DNA of 64,000 nt from Balneatrix alpica DSM 16621 (GCF_000619885.1 NZ_JHUZ01000006.1:496001-560000), one strand, 5' to 3'; shown: positions 11,924 through 22,169, counted from the stretch's first letter. Notes: a model not told the origin generated them from the letters alone. Translations and numbers: made by a program.

Positions 11924-13447
11924 TTAGTGATATTCCAGGACTAGGCCAAGATTGCTGAGGTAAGCCGCCTCTTCAGCGAGTTCTGCACGGGTAAGGGGAC
12001 GACTATCGAGCCATCCCGGAGGGAAGCTGAGCTGCAGGGTGGTGTCCTGTAAGGACAGGTTAAAGGCTGGCTGACGCTGTTTGTTGCGGTTACGGTGTAA
12101 GACCACTGCCAAGCGCAGCAAAACGGTGAGCTTTAAGCAGGGCTCGCGGTAGTTCAGGGGTAGCGCCTCGAAGGTGCTCTTACTGAGTTTGCGTCGGTGG
12201 TTGCGCACCAAGCTGGCCAGGGCCATCTGTTCTTGGCGGGTAAAGCCGGCGAGATCCGCATTTTCCAGAATATAGGCACCGTGCTTATGGAAATTGGAGT
12301 GGGCAATGGCTAAGCCAATTTCATGGGTGCGGGCCGCCCAGCTGAGTAAATGATGGTATTCCGGCTCTAACAGATCCCATTGCTGTTTGACCTGAGCCAG
12401 GGCAATGAGTGCAGAGTTCTCCACCCGATAGGCATGGCGCTTATCAACGTGGTAGCGGCGCATCTGGGCGTCAATGGTGCGTTCCCGAATATCCTCATGC
12501 AGCAAGCGGCCCTGCATATCCAGCAGCAAGCCTTCACGTAGGGCGCCATCTGCCTTGTACATCATCTCGATATCTAGGGCATTAAAAATTGCCCATAGAA
12601 TTGCCAAGCCAGCGGGGAGCAGATTTTGCCGGTCTGGTTTTAAGGTATCGAGTTTGAGCAGGCTGACATGCTTGGTTTGCATCAGTTTTTTGCGCAGCTT
12701 GCGTAGGCCGTCCAAGCTAATGCCTGCCTCGCTCCAGCCTTGGGTGACACAGATGTTTTCAATCGACTTAATCGTACCGGAGGCGCCAATAGCGAGGTCC
12801 CAGCTGTGGCGTTTGAAGTGCTGGCGAATCGCCATGAGCTCACGCTGGGCGGCCATCACTGCCTTACGAAAGGATTTCTCATTAATTTCGCCATCGGCAA
12901 AGAAACGTTGGGTGTAGGACACGCAGCCCATGTGCAGGCTTTCTAGTGCCTTGGGCTCCATTCGCTCACCGATAATGAACTCAGTAGAGCCACCGCCAAT
13001 ATCCACCACCAAGCGGCTACCACTGCTGCCCGCCAGGGATTGAGCGGCACCGAGGTAAATTAAACGTGCCTCTTCACGGCCAGCAATAACCTCGATAGGG
13101 TGTTGAATCAGGCTCTGTGCCCGGCGGATGAACTCATCTCGATTGCGCGCTGCTCGCAGCGCATTGGTGCCCACAATTTTCACTGCGCCTCTGGGCATTC
13201 CGGCAATTCGCTGGGCGAAGCGCTCCAGGCAGGCCAGACCTCGTTCCATGGCGTCTTCGCTGAGATTGTCATTGGCGTCCAAACCTGCGGCTAGCTGTAC
13301 TTTTTCGCCCATCTTATCGACGATCTGTACATCGCCCTGTACCAAGCGGGCTAACACCATATGGAAGGAGTTGGAGCCAAGATCGATGGCTGCAATCAGA
13401 GGATGTTCAACCGCTTGGGTTGCAACGACGGATTCAGTGTTGACCAT
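11924..13447 (-). CDS. ppx: Exopolyphosphatase
   Basis: Hydrolyses terminal phosphate from polyphosphate; Ppx/GppA phosphatases share the actin-like ATPase fold. Signature stretches are AAIDLGSNSFHMVLAR near the N-terminus, DIGGGSTEFIIG around residue 150 and the C-terminal HD-like region with THEIGLAI and NHRRKL. At 507 residues it is of the full-length Ppx type; GppA is a possible alternative but context with ppk favours Ppx. ATG 13447 follows AAGGGA. It faces ppk across a shared terminator, so polymer synthesis and breakdown are separately transcribed. Confidence 0.93.
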   Translation of the reverse strand: MVNTESVVATQAVEHPLIAAIDLGSNSFHMVLARLVQGDVQIVDKMGEKVQLAAGLDANDNLSEDAMERGLACLERFAQRIAGMPRGAVKIVGTNALRAARNRDEFIRRAQSLIQHPIEVIAGREEARLIYLGAAQSLAGSSGSRLVVDIGGGSTEFIIGERMEPKALESLHMGCVSYTQRFFADGEINEKSFRKAVMAAQRELMAIRQHFKRHSWDLAIGASGTIKSIENICVTQGWSEAGISLDGLRKLRKKLMQTKHVSLLKLDTLKPDRQNLLPAGLAILWAIFNALDIEMMYKADGALREGLLLDMQGRLLHEDIRERTIDAQMRRYHVDKRHAYRVENSALIALAQVKQQWDLLEPEYHHLLSWAARTHEIGLAIAHSNFHKHGAYILENADLAGFTRQEQMALASLVRNHRRKLSKSTFEALPLNYREPCLKLTVLLRLAVVLHRNRNKQRQPAFNLSLQDTTLQLSFPPGWLDSRPLTRAELAEEAAYLSNLGLVLEYH

Positions 13448-13566
13448 AGTGTCCCTTGAAATGCGCGCAGGTGCCCCTACTTTTCGCCATAGGTTAGCAG
13501 AAAGCCTTGGAAACCCAAGACAGGAATAGCGATTAAAGCGTCCGACCAATGGCTTTCACTCGCCCC

Positions 13567-13595
13567 TTTTACCACCCTGAGGGCAGTGCTAAGAT
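13567..13595 (+). promoter_or_regulatory. Promoter candidate for trxA
   Basis: TTTTAC (13567-13572), a 17-base gap, then TAAGAT (13590-13595) preceded by TGC, an extended -10. It lies 38 bases before the trxA start. Only similarity to consensus supports it. Confidence 0.5.
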
Positions 13596-13633
13596 GGGCC
13601 CCACTTCAGGTCACGAATTATTGGAGACCCCTA

Positions 13634-13957
13634 ATGAGCAATATTCAAATCATCAGCGATGCCTCTTTCGACGAGGATGTACTCAAGGCCGAGGGCCCCG
13701 TGCTGGTCGATTATTGGGCTGAGTGGTGTGGCCCCTGTAAAATGATCGCGCCTGTACTGGAAGAGATCGCCAAGGAGTACGACGGTCGTCTGAAAGTGTG
13801 CAAGCTGAACGTGGATGATAACCCTGATACCCCGCCCAAGTTCGGGATTCGCGGTATCCCCACGCTGATGCTGTTCAAAGGCGGCAATGTGGAGGCCACT
13901 AAGGTGGGCGCACTGTCGAAGTCTCAGTTGAGCGCTTTTATCGACGCGAACATCTGA
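13634..13957 (+). CDS. trxA: Thioredoxin 1
   Basis: Small cytoplasmic dithiol reductase with the WCGPC active site at residues 31-35 and the cis-Pro loop [11 protein letters not shown]. Length 107 residues, as in typical TrxA. ATG 13634 follows TTGGAGA; a longer frame start at 13586 would add unlike residues and overlap the predicted promoter. It stands between divergent ppx and downstream rho, the arrangement seen in Pseudomonas. It has its own terminator. Confidence 0.97.
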   Translation: MSNIQIISDASFDEDVLKAEGPVLVDYWAEWCGPCKMIAPVLEEIAKEYDGRLKVCKLNVDDNPDTPPKFGIRGIPTLMLFKGGNVEATKVGALSKSQLSAFIDANI

Positions 13958-13969
13958 TCCAGGCTTGAC

Positions 13970-13993
13970 AAGATGCCCCCTGCGGGGCATCTT
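13970..13993 (+). terminator. Terminator after trxA
   Basis: AAGATGCCCC (13970-13979) pairs perfectly with GGGGCATCTT (13984-13993), loop of four. The T run after it is short. Confidence 0.75.
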
Positions 13994-14197
13994 CCCATCT
14001 GATTTCTGGACAGCTCTGGGCTTATTCACTATTATCCCCCTGTCCATTCTGGAAGTCAGTCCAAGCCCCCGGCCTTAAGCCATCCGCATACTGACCTCTT
14101 TTACTGCTGTAATTTACTGCTTAAGTTTTATGTGACTCCACCCTAGGGTGGCCCTCCTCTCACTTCGTCTAAAGCGAGTGATCGCCTCTTTCATGCT
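13994..14197 (+). promoter_or_regulatory. Leader region of rho
   Basis: A roughly 200-base stretch between the trxA terminator and rho. The first half is rich in C and poor in G (for example CCCCC runs near 14036 and 14066), a composition expected for Rho loading sites. It also holds a CCACCC/GGGTGG palindrome near 14137-14150. E. coli rho is autoregulated through its leader; the same is inferred here. There is no clear Shine-Dalgarno before the rho ATG. Confidence 0.45.
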
Positions 14198-15457
14198 ATG
14201 AATCTTACCGAACTCAAACAAAAACCTGTCCAAGAACTGCTAGAGCTCGCGGATGAGATGGGCCTGGAAAATATGGCTCGCTCCCGTAAGCAGGATGTAA
14301 TTTTCTCTATCCTGAAAAAACACGCCAAAGTAGGTGAAGACATCTACGGCGATGGGGTACTGGAAATCCTGCAAGATGGCTTTGGCTTCCTACGCTCTGC
14401 GGATTCTTCTTATCTGGCCGGCCCAGATGATATTTACGTTTCCCCCAGCCAGATCCGCCGCTTTAACCTGCGTAAAGGCGATACCATCACCGGTAAAATT
14501 CGTCCGCCCAAAGAGGGGGAGCGCTATTTCGCCCTGCTGAAGGTGGGGGATATTAACTTTGATCGCCCTGAGGCTTCGAAAAACAAGGTTCTGTTTGAGA
14601 ACCTGACCCCCTTGTTCCCTAACAAGCGTCTGAAGCTTGAACAGGGTAACGGCAGTACCGAAGACCTGACTTCCCGTGTCATTGACCTGATCTGCCCGAT
14701 TGGTAAAGGTCAGCGGGCGCTGATTGTATCTCCGCCTAAAGCGGGTAAGACGCTGATGTTGCAGAACATCGCCAACTCCATTTCGCGTAACAACCCTGAG
14801 TGCTACCTGATCGTTCTGTTGATCGATGAGCGTCCCGAGGAAGTGACCGAAATGCAGCGCACCGTGCGCGGTGAAGTCGTGGCTTCTACCTTCGATGAAC
14901 CCCCAGCCCGTCACGTACAGGTCGCGGAAATGGTCATCGAAAAGGCTAAGCGCCTGGTTGAGCACAAGAAAGATGTGGTGATTCTGTTGGATTCTATTAC
15001 CCGTCTGGCGCGTGCTTACAACACCGTCATTCCCAGCTCTGGTAAAGTGCTGACCGGTGGTGTGGATGCCCATGCGCTGGAAAAACCCAAGCGCTTCTTC
15101 GGTGCGGCCCGTAATATTGAAGAAGGTGGCTCTTTGACCATTATCGCTACCGCGCTGGTGGACACCGGTTCGAAGATGGACGATGTGATTTTCGAAGAGT
15201 TCAAAGGTACCGGTAACGCGGAAATCCATCTGGATCGTCGCATTGCAGAAAAGCGTACCTTCCCTGCGATCAACATTCGCCGCTCCGGTACCCGTCGTGA
15301 AGATCTGCTGACTTCCGAGGAAGAGCTGCAGCGCATGTGGATTCTGCGTAAGCTGCTGGATCCGATGGATGATGCGGCGGCCATCGAGTTTGTCCTCGAT
15401 AAGCTGAAGGACTTTAAGACCAACGATGAGTTCTTCATGTCGATGAAGCGAGGTTAA
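14198..15457 (+). CDS. rho: Transcription termination factor Rho
   Basis: Hexameric RNA helicase that ends transcription at Rho-dependent sites. The 419-residue protein starts [18 protein letters not shown], has the cold-shock-like RNA-binding domain (GFGFLRS, about residues 60-68), the Walker A motif SPPKAGKT near residue 178, the Walker B region [16 protein letters not shown] and the arginine-finger region. Length equals that of the E. coli protein. The upstream sequence is TCTTTCATGCT, so ribosome recruitment appears weak, which fits tight control of this gene. Confidence 0.98.
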   Translation: MNLTELKQKPVQELLELADEMGLENMARSRKQDVIFSILKKHAKVGEDIYGDGVLEILQDGFGFLRSADSSYLAGPDDIYVSPSQIRRFNLRKGDTITGKIRPPKEGERYFALLKVGDINFDRPEASKNKVLFENLTPLFPNKRLKLEQGNGSTEDLTSRVIDLICPIGKGQRALIVSPPKAGKTLMLQNIANSISRNNPECYLIVLLIDERPEEVTEMQRTVRGEVVASTFDEPPARHVQVAEMVIEKAKRLVEHKKDVVILLDSITRLARAYNTVIPSSGKVLTGGVDAHALEKPKRFFGAARNIEEGGSLTIIATALVDTGSKMDDVIFEEFKGTGNAEIHLDRRIAEKRTFPAINIRRSGTRREDLLTSEEELQRMWILRKLLDPMDDAAAIEFVLDKLKDFKTNDEFFMSMKRG

Positions 15458-15476
15458 ACTTCCTCGACTTCTCAGT

Positions 15477-15509
15477 GCAAAAGGGTAAGTCTCTGACTTG
15501 CCCTTTTGC
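15477..15509 (+). terminator. Terminator after rho
   Basis: GCAAAAGGG (15477-15485) pairs with CCCTTTTGC (15501-15509), extended inward by AAGT/ACTT. A strong stem just past the rho stop codon. Confidence 0.85.
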
Positions 15510-15574
15510 CTATTCAGGCACCCCAAAACCTTGCTTTTTATCTGGAAAAGCGCTGCCTGCTGTAAGGTGCATTG

Positions 15575-17047
15575 ATGACCATGAAATATCAGGATCTGCG
15601 TGATTTTATCCGCCTGCTTGAACAGCGGGGGGAGCTCAAGCGTATTCAGGTGGAAGTCGATCCTCATCTGGAAATGACGGAAATCTGTGACCGTACCCTG
15701 CGCAAGGGCGGCCCAGCACTGTTATTTGAAAATCCCAAAGGTTACGACATGCCGGTGTTGGCCAATCTATTTGGTACCCCTGAGCGGGTGGCATTAGGCA
15801 TGGGGGCCGAGTCGGTAGAAGCACTGCGGGAAGTGGGTAAACTGCTGGCCTTTCTGAAAGAGCCCGAGCCTCCCAAGGGCATGAAGGATGCCTGGGATAA
15901 GCTACCGCTATTCAAGCAGGTGCTGAATATGGGGCCCAAGGTGGTCTCCAAGGCGCCTTGCCAAGCCAAGGTTTGGCAGGGTGAGGAAGTGGATCTCTAT
16001 AAGCTGCCGATTCAAACCTGTTGGCCTGGTGATGCTGGTCCTCTGGTGACCTGGCCCCTGGTGATTACCCGTGGGCCGAATAAAGAGCGGCAGAATCTGG
16101 GTATTTACCGTCAGCAGCTGATAGGTCGTAACCGTCTGATTATGCGCTGGTTAGCGCATCGTGGCGGTGCTCTGGATTATCGTGAATGGTGTCAGCAGCA
16201 TCCGGGTCAGCCGTTCCCGGTGGCGGTGGCCTTGGGTGCCGACCCTGCGACTATCTTGGGGGCAGTGACGCCGGTGCCGGATACCCTGTCGGAATATGCC
16301 TTTGCTGGTCTCCTGCGTGGCAGTAAAACCGAAGTCGTGCAGTGCCTGGGCTCCAATCTGCAAGTGCCCGCCAGTGCTGAAATTGTCCTGGAAGGCTTTA
16401 TCTACCCTGATGATATGGCGGATGAAGGCCCCTTTGGTGACCATACCGGTTATTACAATGAGGTAGATCGCTTCCCGGTCTTTACCGTTGAGCGAGTCAC
16501 CATGAGGGATAAGCCGATTTACCATAGTACCTATACTGGACGTCCACCTGATGAGCCGGCGGTATTGGGGGTGGCGCTGAACGAGGTCTTTGTTCCTATT
16601 CTGCAAAAGCAATTTCCGGAGATTGTTGATTTTTATTTACCCCCAGAAGGTTGTTCCTATCGCCTGGCGGTGGTCAGTATGAAGAAGCAGTATCCGGGCC
16701 ACGCCAAGCGGGTGATGATGGGAGTCTGGTCGTTTCTGCGTCAGTTCATGTACACCAAGTTTGTTATCGTGGTGGATGAGGACGTCAATACCCGTGATTG
16801 GCAGGATGTCATTTGGGCGATTACCACCCGTATGGATCCGGCGCGGGATACCCTATTAATAGAGAATACGCCAATCGACTATTTGGATTTTGCCTCGCCA
16901 GTATCGGGGTTAGGCTCGAAAATGGGCCTGGATGCCACCAATAAGTGGGCGGGGGAAACCAATCGAGAGTGGGGCGTGCCCATCAGCATGGATGAGGCAG
17001 TTAAACAGCGAGTAGATGCCCTCTGGGATGAGTTGGGCATAGAGTGA
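15575..17047 (+). CDS. ubiD: 4-hydroxy-3-polyprenylbenzoate decarboxylase UbiD
   Basis: Decarboxylates 3-polyprenyl-4-hydroxybenzoate in ubiquinone synthesis, using prenylated FMN made by UbiX. The sequence begins [19 protein letters not shown] and contains the family segments [13 protein letters not shown] and [11 protein letters not shown] with the catalytic glutamate region. Length about 490 residues is normal. I chose ATG 15575 because AAGG lies seven bases upstream; ATG 15581 and TTG 15572 are in frame. It is followed after ten bases by the flavin reductase-like gene, as in the ubiD-fre pair of enteric bacteria. Confidence 0.95.
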   Translation: MTMKYQDLRDFIRLLEQRGELKRIQVEVDPHLEMTEICDRTLRKGGPALLFENPKGYDMPVLANLFGTPERVALGMGAESVEALREVGKLLAFLKEPEPPKGMKDAWDKLPLFKQVLNMGPKVVSKAPCQAKVWQGEEVDLYKLPIQTCWPGDAGPLVTWPLVITRGPNKERQNLGIYRQQLIGRNRLIMRWLAHRGGALDYREWCQQHPGQPFPVAVALGADPATILGAVTPVPDTLSEYAFAGLLRGSKTEVVQCLGSNLQVPASAEIVLEGFIYPDDMADEGPFGDHTGYYNEVDRFPVFTVERVTMRDKPIYHSTYTGRPPDEPAVLGVALNEVFVPILQKQFPEIVDFYLPPEGCSYRLAVVSMKKQYPGHAKRVMMGVWSFLRQFMYTKFVIVVDEDVNTRDWQDVIWAITTRMDPARDTLLIENTPIDYLDFASPVSGLGSKMGLDATNKWAGETNREWGVPISMDEAVKQRVDALWDELGIE

Positions 17048-17057
17048 GAGGTGTGGT

Positions 17058-17789
17058 GTGACCCGTTTTGAGTGTCAGATTGTGGATGTGACCCCGCTTA
17101 AGGGTGATGTCTTTCGCGTGCAGTTGCAGGTCCTGACGGATACTCCCTGTCCTTATCAGGCGGGTCAGTATTTGCAATTGTTATTACCCAGCGGAGAACA
17201 ACCGGCGTTTTCTTTAGCCTCGACCCCAGCTGCTTGGCCTGCCCTGGAGCTGCACGTGCGACGCACCACCGATAATGGACTGTCGGCCAAGGTGGTTGAG
17301 GTGTTGCAACAAGGGGGAAAGATTGCGGTTAGTTTGGCGGCGGGTGACGCTGTCTGGCAAGCCCCGGCTGCTGAGGCGCCGATTTTGATGTTGGCTGCCA
17401 GCACGGGTTTTGCCCAGGTGAAAAGCTTAGTGGAGCAAGCCTTGGCAGAGGGATGGCAAGGGCCCTTGTATGTCTACTGGGGCGTACGTGTGGCGGAGGA
17501 CCTGTACTGGCCTGAGCTCGCGCAGCAGTGGGTGAGTACCCACGCTAATGTGCACTTTATTCCGGTTGTCAGTGAAGGGGCTGGTGAAGCCTGGCAGGGG
17601 CGGACGGGCTTACTGCATGAGGCCGTGCTGGCCGACAAACATGATCTGACCCAGGCGCAGGTGTGGGTGTCGGGCTCACCTGGTATGGTCTATGCCACCC
17701 TGGATGCCTTTATGTTGCAGGGGCTGCATAAGCAGCAGATGCATTCCGATGTGTTTGCCTATGCCCCACGTGATGAGGTGCCGGCCTAG
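17058..17789 (+). CDS. fre: NAD(P)H-flavin reductase-like protein (Fre family)
   Basis: Ferredoxin-NADP reductase superfamily protein, 243 residues, expected to reduce free flavins or pass electrons in the UbiD/UbiX context. The FAD-type N-terminal barrel (about 1-100) contains AFSLASTP, where Fre usually has RPFSxAS; the flavin-contacting Arg is not there. The NAD-binding half has LAASTGFAQVKSLVE, YVYWGVR and VWVSGSPGMV. GTG 17058 follows AGAGG. The product may be a Fre with altered flavin contact, or a related reductase; the symbol rests on similarity and on its position after ubiD. Confidence 0.8.
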   Translation: MTRFECQIVDVTPLKGDVFRVQLQVLTDTPCPYQAGQYLQLLLPSGEQPAFSLASTPAAWPALELHVRRTTDNGLSAKVVEVLQQGGKIAVSLAAGDAVWQAPAAEAPILMLAASTGFAQVKSLVEQALAEGWQGPLYVYWGVRVAEDLYWPELAQQWVSTHANVHFIPVVSEGAGEAWQGRTGLLHEAVLADKHDLTQAQVWVSGSPGMVYATLDAFMLQGLHKQQMHSDVFAYAPRDEVPA

Positions 17790-17834
17790 GCCTCCATAGC
17801 GGCACTACTGAACTGCAAAAATGAGCGCCAAAAC

Positions 17835-17868
17835 AAAACCGCCGCCCAGCTTCCTGTGCGGCGGTTTT
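17835..17868. terminator. Bidirectional terminator between fre and hemY
   Basis: AAAACCGCCGC (17835-17845) pairs with GCGGCGGTTTT (17858-17868), followed by more T on the plus strand and A-rich sequence upstream for the minus strand. It separates convergent operons. Confidence 0.9.
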
Positions 17869-17879
17869 TGTTTCAGCGT

Positions 17880-19124
17880 TTAGCCAGTCTTTTTCTGATC
17901 GGGCATGGGCAGGCTAGGTAAGCCCTGATCAAAGAGTTTGGCGTGCTTTAACAGTAAGCTGGCACCACTGACCTGCTCGCCCAAATGGAGCAGTAAGCGA
18001 GCCAGTTCCTGCAAGGCTTCATGGCTGGGCTCGGCAGTGAGGCTGGCTTCAAAGTATTGTCGCGCTTTAGGCCATTGCTGCAGTTGCAGAGCAATACGCC
18101 CCAGGCTGAGCAGTAACGGGCCATCGTCAGGACGCTGCTTGAGCCATTGCTCTGCCTGCTTGAGCTGACGCTCCAGATTTTCCCCTTTGCTGATGCCGTA
18201 CAGGCGTACCAACTGGGTATCCCAATGCTGGTTGAGTTGGTTGCGTAGCACGATCTCAACCTTGTCTTCGGCACCGAGGCTGTGTAGGCGCTGCACATAG
18301 GCCCGCACAATTTCCAGTTGCTCTTGCAGTGCCTTGGGCAGCTGTTGCCAGGTGTTGAGCACCTGCTGGATACGTTCTTCCTGGCTCATACTGGCATCAT
18401 TGCCAGCCTGGCTCAGGCGTTCACTCCAGCACAGTTGTTCCAGTTGTTGCAGGCTGCTGTGGTCGAGCACCTGTAAGCGACGCAGATCACTGAGCAGTTC
18501 TGTTAGCGCGGTCCAGTCCTTCAAGGCCAGATAGCAGTCCTTCAACTGACGGAGAATCTGCGGATGCTTGGGTGCTTGCTTGCGCAGATTAAGCAGGGTG
18601 GCCAGGGCTTTCTCGTAGTTGCCGCGTTCAAGTAGTAATTGGGCCTGAGTCATACCCACGGCCAATCCAGCCCCCTTAGTGCTTTGACTGGCCTGTTGCA
18701 GCCACTTATCCGCCTGCTCGTTGTTGCCCAGCGCCTGGGCAGCCTGGGCGGCAGACAGGTAGTTGATCAGGGGTTGTTCGCTTTTACTGGCGGCCTGGCT
18801 TAACCAGCGCTCGGCCTGTTTAAAGCGGCCATCCGCCAGGGCAAGTAGCCCTCGGGTGGTTTTGACGCTGGCTTTGTTTTGCAAGCGGTGGTGGCGCCAC
18901 AGACGGAAGCGTTCCCCTGGCAGACGCAGTTTATAGAACAGCATCAACAGGCCATGCAGTAGCATAAATAGCAGCAGGCTGATCAGCATCCCTATCCAGA
19001 GGCTGGTTTCCAGCGTCCAGCTTTGGAATGCCACCAGGATATAGCCGCTGTCTTTGGTGATCTCCTGACCAATCCAGGTGCCGAGCAGCAGCACGATCAG
19101 GATAAAGAGGAAGAGTTTTTTCAT
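17880..19124 (-). CDS. hemY: HemY protein (heme-operon TPR membrane protein)
   Basis: Inner-membrane protein of unknown exact role encoded in gammaproteobacterial hemCDXY operons (not the protoporphyrinogen oxidase also called HemY). Two N-terminal TM helices (about residues 2-18 and 40-63) are followed by a long TPR-like alpha-helical region, with family features such as ARGLLAL-type helix pairs. Length 414 residues. ATG 19124 overlaps the hemX stop by four bases and follows GGAGG. Confidence 0.88.
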   Translation of the reverse strand: MKKLFLFILIVLLLGTWIGQEITKDSGYILVAFQSWTLETSLWIGMLISLLLFMLLHGLLMLFYKLRLPGERFRLWRHHRLQNKASVKTTRGLLALADGRFKQAERWLSQAASKSEQPLINYLSAAQAAQALGNNEQADKWLQQASQSTKGAGLAVGMTQAQLLLERGNYEKALATLLNLRKQAPKHPQILRQLKDCYLALKDWTALTELLSDLRRLQVLDHSSLQQLEQLCWSERLSQAGNDASMSQEERIQQVLNTWQQLPKALQEQLEIVRAYVQRLHSLGAEDKVEIVLRNQLNQHWDTQLVRLYGISKGENLERQLKQAEQWLKQRPDDGPLLLSLGRIALQLQQWPKARQYFEASLTAEPSHEALQELARLLLHLGEQVSGASLLLKHAKLFDQGLPSLPMPDQKKTG

Positions 19125-20413
19125 CCTGCACTACCTCCCTGTTGGCTGCTGGGGCCATGGATCGCTTTTAGATAGGCTTTCAGCGTATTCAGTGAGTTGC
19201 TGATATCCGGCAGCTGGGGGGCGACTTGCAATTGGCGTAGTTCTTTTAAGCCTTGCAGCAGGGCTTGAGTAGCCGCTTGCTCTTGATTGAAGTAGCGCGG
19301 AATCCACTCTAATGCTTTATCCAGGCTGGCATCATAGGCCTGCTGCTTGCCCTGTAGCAGGGCCAGTTGCGCTTGCTCCAGCATGAGATGCAGATTCTGC
19401 TGCAGGTAGAAATGTTCCTGTGGTGACAGCAGCGGCTGTACTTCGCCGTCACGCTTATGGACCACGACCAGCTCATTTAGTTTACGCCAAGCCTTATCCC
19501 AGGCTTCGCTCAGACTCGCGCCCCAGCTGGCGGCGGCTTCTTCACCGGCGACTTCTTTGAGTAGCGTGGGAATGGTTTCCTGATCGGTGACAGGCAGCAG
19601 GCTGAGTTGATCAACCTGTTGATTTAAGGCGGCCAGGCGCAGGAAGCTGCCTTCTACATCCAGTTTAGGAATAGCTTCCAGCTTGGCCAGATCTTCTGCC
19701 AGAGCTTTACGCACGGGGTAGACGGAAACATCATCCAGCTCACGCAGGATGGCGTCAGCGGACTGGAGCAGGGCCAGGGCGCCGCTAGCGGTCCCCTCGG
19801 TCAAAATACGTTGATTGGCCAGGCGCAGCAGGTATTCGATTTCAGCCAGTTGCCAGTCAGTACGGCTGGTACTGGTTAGGGCACGCATCTGCTGTAAGCC
19901 GGTGTCGATGCGCTGTTCGGCGGCAGCTAGTTCTGTGAGCGCCTTTTGTTGTTGCTGGCGGATGTCGCCTAACTGACCCTGCAGATTCTCCTGCAGCTTT
20001 TGACTTTGCTGTTGCTGGCTACTCTGCACGCTGCTGAGGCTGGCCTCCAGAATGGACAGCTGGCTACTGCTCAGTTGTTGCTGTTGCTGTAATTGCCAAT
20101 AGGTGTAACCACTGAAGGCCAGTGCGCCGGCACCGAGCAGGATAGCGATGACCAGCGGCGCCTTACTGGCTTTGGTGGCGGGTTCGGCAGCTTTGTTGCT
20201 GGGCGCCAAGGGGGGCTCAGTGGGCTGGCTGATTTTTTCCTGTGCTGTAGCAGCCGGTTGCGCAGTCTGCTTGGCTAGCTGTGTATCACGGCTGGGTTCG
20301 TTGACCTGGGCAGCCGGTGCGGCAGCCGCCTTATCTTTGCGCTTCTTATTGCTGGGCGCATCAGTCTGGGGCTGGTTAGCGGGAGTATCCGGTGTGCTGT
20401 TCTGTTCAGTCAT
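19121..20413 (-). CDS. hemX: HemX protein (uroporphyrinogen operon membrane protein)
   Basis: Bitopic membrane protein of the hemCDXY operon, often annotated as putative uroporphyrin-III C-methyltransferase without the catalytic domain of a methylase. About 75 N-terminal residues are low-complexity (Ala, Lys, Pro, Gln), then a single TM near residues 85-105, then a Gln-rich coiled coil and a globular C-terminal half. I chose ATG 20413, with GGATGGA upstream; ATG 20425 has no room for an SD. It overlaps hemD by eight bases. Confidence 0.85.
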   Translation of the reverse strand: MTEQNSTPDTPANQPQTDAPSNKKRKDKAAAAPAAQVNEPSRDTQLAKQTAQPAATAQEKISQPTEPPLAPSNKAAEPATKASKAPLVIAILLGAGALAFSGYTYWQLQQQQQLSSSQLSILEASLSSVQSSQQQQSQKLQENLQGQLGDIRQQQQKALTELAAAEQRIDTGLQQMRALTSTSRTDWQLAEIEYLLRLANQRILTEGTASGALALLQSADAILRELDDVSVYPVRKALAEDLAKLEAIPKLDVEGSFLRLAALNQQVDQLSLLPVTDQETIPTLLKEVAGEEAAASWGASLSEAWDKAWRKLNELVVVHKRDGEVQPLLSPQEHFYLQQNLHLMLEQAQLALLQGKQQAYDASLDKALEWIPRYFNQEQAATQALLQGLKELRQLQVAPQLPDISNSLNTLKAYLKAIHGPSSQQGGSAG

Positions 20414-21203
20414 GCGAACATCCATCCTGTTGACAGGGGGCGCCTTGGCGCCACCGGGTTAAACAATCAAGCATGGCGTGATCCTGGGCGCCAGCACTGA
20501 TGAGTATAGTGGGCCAACCCTGGTGTTGCGCCAGTTCCGCTACCCGTTGGCTGGGAACAACCAGGGGCAGGGGGCGTGGACCACCACAAAGTTGGTGAAA
20601 ATGGTGCAGTGCTTCACCACTGCTTAGCAATACCACTTGGGTATCAGCCAGAAGCTGGGCGAAGTGTGCGGGAGCCGGGCAGGGCTGGCGTCGATATAAG
20701 ATAGCCTGGCAAACTTCGACCCCAGCGGTCTGGAGTTGCTCTGCCAGTAGCGTGCGCCCGCCTTCTCCTTTTAATAACAATACTTTGCCATGTTGCAGCT
20801 GTTGTAGAGCAGGATGCCGCAATAGGGCTTCGGAGTCTTCTCCATCGGCGCCAGTTTCCGCCTCAATCCCGTACTCGGCCAATTCTGCGGCAGTGCCTGC
20901 CCCGACTGCCAGCCAGCGTATGCCGATGGGGAGTTGTGGCCAGTATTGGTCGATTAGCTCGATCGCTAGGCGCGCGGCCGGGCGACTGGTACAGATGACC
21001 ACCTGGTAGTAATCCAGATTGAGTAAGGCCTGTTTGGCTGCTTGATAGGCGCTGTCTTGTTCGCTGAGGGCTTCAATCTGTAATAGCGGTAGCCAGGTTG
21101 GCTGGGCTCCATGCTGTTGCAGCAGGTGCACCAGCGCCTGCCCTTGTGGGGCAGGACGGGTGACCAGAATCCGTAGCCCGTGCAGGGCCTTAGCCTTGTC
21201 CAT
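20406..21203 (-). CDS. hemD: Uroporphyrinogen-III synthase
   Basis: Cyclises hydroxymethylbilane to uroporphyrinogen III with inversion of ring D. The fold is variable in sequence, but [19 protein letters not shown] at the N-terminus, [17 protein letters not shown] near residue 70 and [15 protein letters not shown] in the second half match the family. Length 265 residues. It overlaps the end of hemC by 14 bases, and translational coupling is likely. Position between hemC and hemX supports the call. Confidence 0.92.
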   Translation of the reverse strand: MDKAKALHGLRILVTRPAPQGQALVHLLQQHGAQPTWLPLLQIEALSEQDSAYQAAKQALLNLDYYQVVICTSRPAARLAIELIDQYWPQLPIGIRWLAVGAGTAAELAEYGIEAETGADGEDSEALLRHPALQQLQHGKVLLLKGEGGRTLLAEQLQTAGVEVCQAILYRRQPCPAPAHFAQLLADTQVVLLSSGEALHHFHQLCGGPRPLPLVVPSQRVAELAQHQGWPTILISAGAQDHAMLDCLTRWRQGAPCQQDGCSHD

Positions 21204-22119
21204 AGACCTCGGCCAGAATCGCTCCGGCCCCCTGGGCTAACAGATCTTCCGCCACCTGGATGCCCAGTTGTTCCGCTTGCTGGCGCACAGCGCGGGCTTC
21301 GGCACGCAGGACCAGGCTGCCATCTGGACGGCCAACCAAGGCTCGCAACCAGAGGTGTTCGCCTTCCAGTTCGGCGTAACAGCCGATCGGTACCTGACAG
21401 CCCCCTTCCAGGTGGCGATTGAGGGCGCGCTCGGCCATCACTCGATCGGCGGTATCGGCATCATGTAATGGAGCGAGCAGGGCCCGGGTGTGTTCATCAT
21501 CCAGACGACATTCAATACCCACGGCACCCTGGCCGCCGGCGGGCAGGCTGGTGGTGGCAGGGAGGACCTGGCGGATGCGTTCCGGCATCTGTAAACGAAT
21601 CAGGCCGGCACAGGCGAGGACGATGGCGTCATATTCGCCCCGGTCGAGCTTGCTGAGTCGGGTGTTGACGTTGCCGCGCAGATCGCGCAGTTGCAGGTCA
21701 GGGCGCAGTGCCTTTAGTTGCACTTGGCGACGCAGGCTGGAAGTGCCGACCACGGCGCCTTGCGGCAGGGCATCCAAGTCAGCGAAGTGGTTGCTGACAA
21801 AGGCGTCATAGGGATTTTCCCGCGGGCAGATCACCGTCAGCCCTAAGCCTGCTGGAAAGGCCATGGGTACATCTTTCATGGAGTGCACAGCAATATCGGC
21901 CTCATCGTTAAGCAGAGCATGTTCCAGCTCTTTGACGAAGAGTCCTTTGCCGCCAATTTTGGCTAAGGGCGTATCCAGAATTTTATCGCCCTGGGTGGTC
22001 ATGCCCACCAGTTCCACGGCGATGCCGGGGTGCAATTGCTGCAGACGGGCTTTGACGTACTCCGCTTGCCACAGGGCAAGGGGACTTTTACGGGTCGCGA
22101 TGCGTATCTTGGTGCTCAT
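21190..22119 (-). CDS. hemC: Porphobilinogen deaminase (hydroxymethylbilane synthase)
   Basis: Polymerises four porphobilinogens to hydroxymethylbilane. Cys241 in the motif EGGCQVPIG carries the dipyrromethane cofactor. Other signatures are [25 protein letters not shown] and [11 protein letters not shown]. Length 309 residues. ATG 22119 fits the family start and has GGATGG upstream; the frame stays open to 22173 but those residues are unlike the family. It is the first gene of the minus-strand hem operon. Confidence 0.97.
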   Translation of the reverse strand: MSTKIRIATRKSPLALWQAEYVKARLQQLHPGIAVELVGMTTQGDKILDTPLAKIGGKGLFVKELEHALLNDEADIAVHSMKDVPMAFPAGLGLTVICPRENPYDAFVSNHFADLDALPQGAVVGTSSLRRQVQLKALRPDLQLRDLRGNVNTRLSKLDRGEYDAIVLACAGLIRLQMPERIRQVLPATTSLPAGGQGAVGIECRLDDEHTRALLAPLHDADTADRVMAERALNRHLEGGCQVPIGCYAELEGEHLWLRALVGRPDGSLVLRAEARAVRQQAEQLGIQVAEDLLAQGAGAILAEVYGQG

Positions 22120-22163
22120 GGGCCATCCATTACTGGGCGTGTTGCCATGCAAAAATTGCGGCC

Positions 22164-22169
22164 ATTCTA
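22164..22169 (-). promoter_or_regulatory. Candidate extended -10 for the hemCDXY operon
   Basis: On the minus strand TGC precedes TAGAAT, an extended -10, about 45 bases upstream of hemC. The -35 region is poor, as extended -10 promoters allow. Confidence 0.45.

Noticed and set aside
14390-15667. 425-codon open frame on the minus strand opposite rho
   Set aside because: Rho is certain on the plus strand; the antisense frame is long only because of rho codon usage, has no recognisable motifs, and spans the rho terminator.
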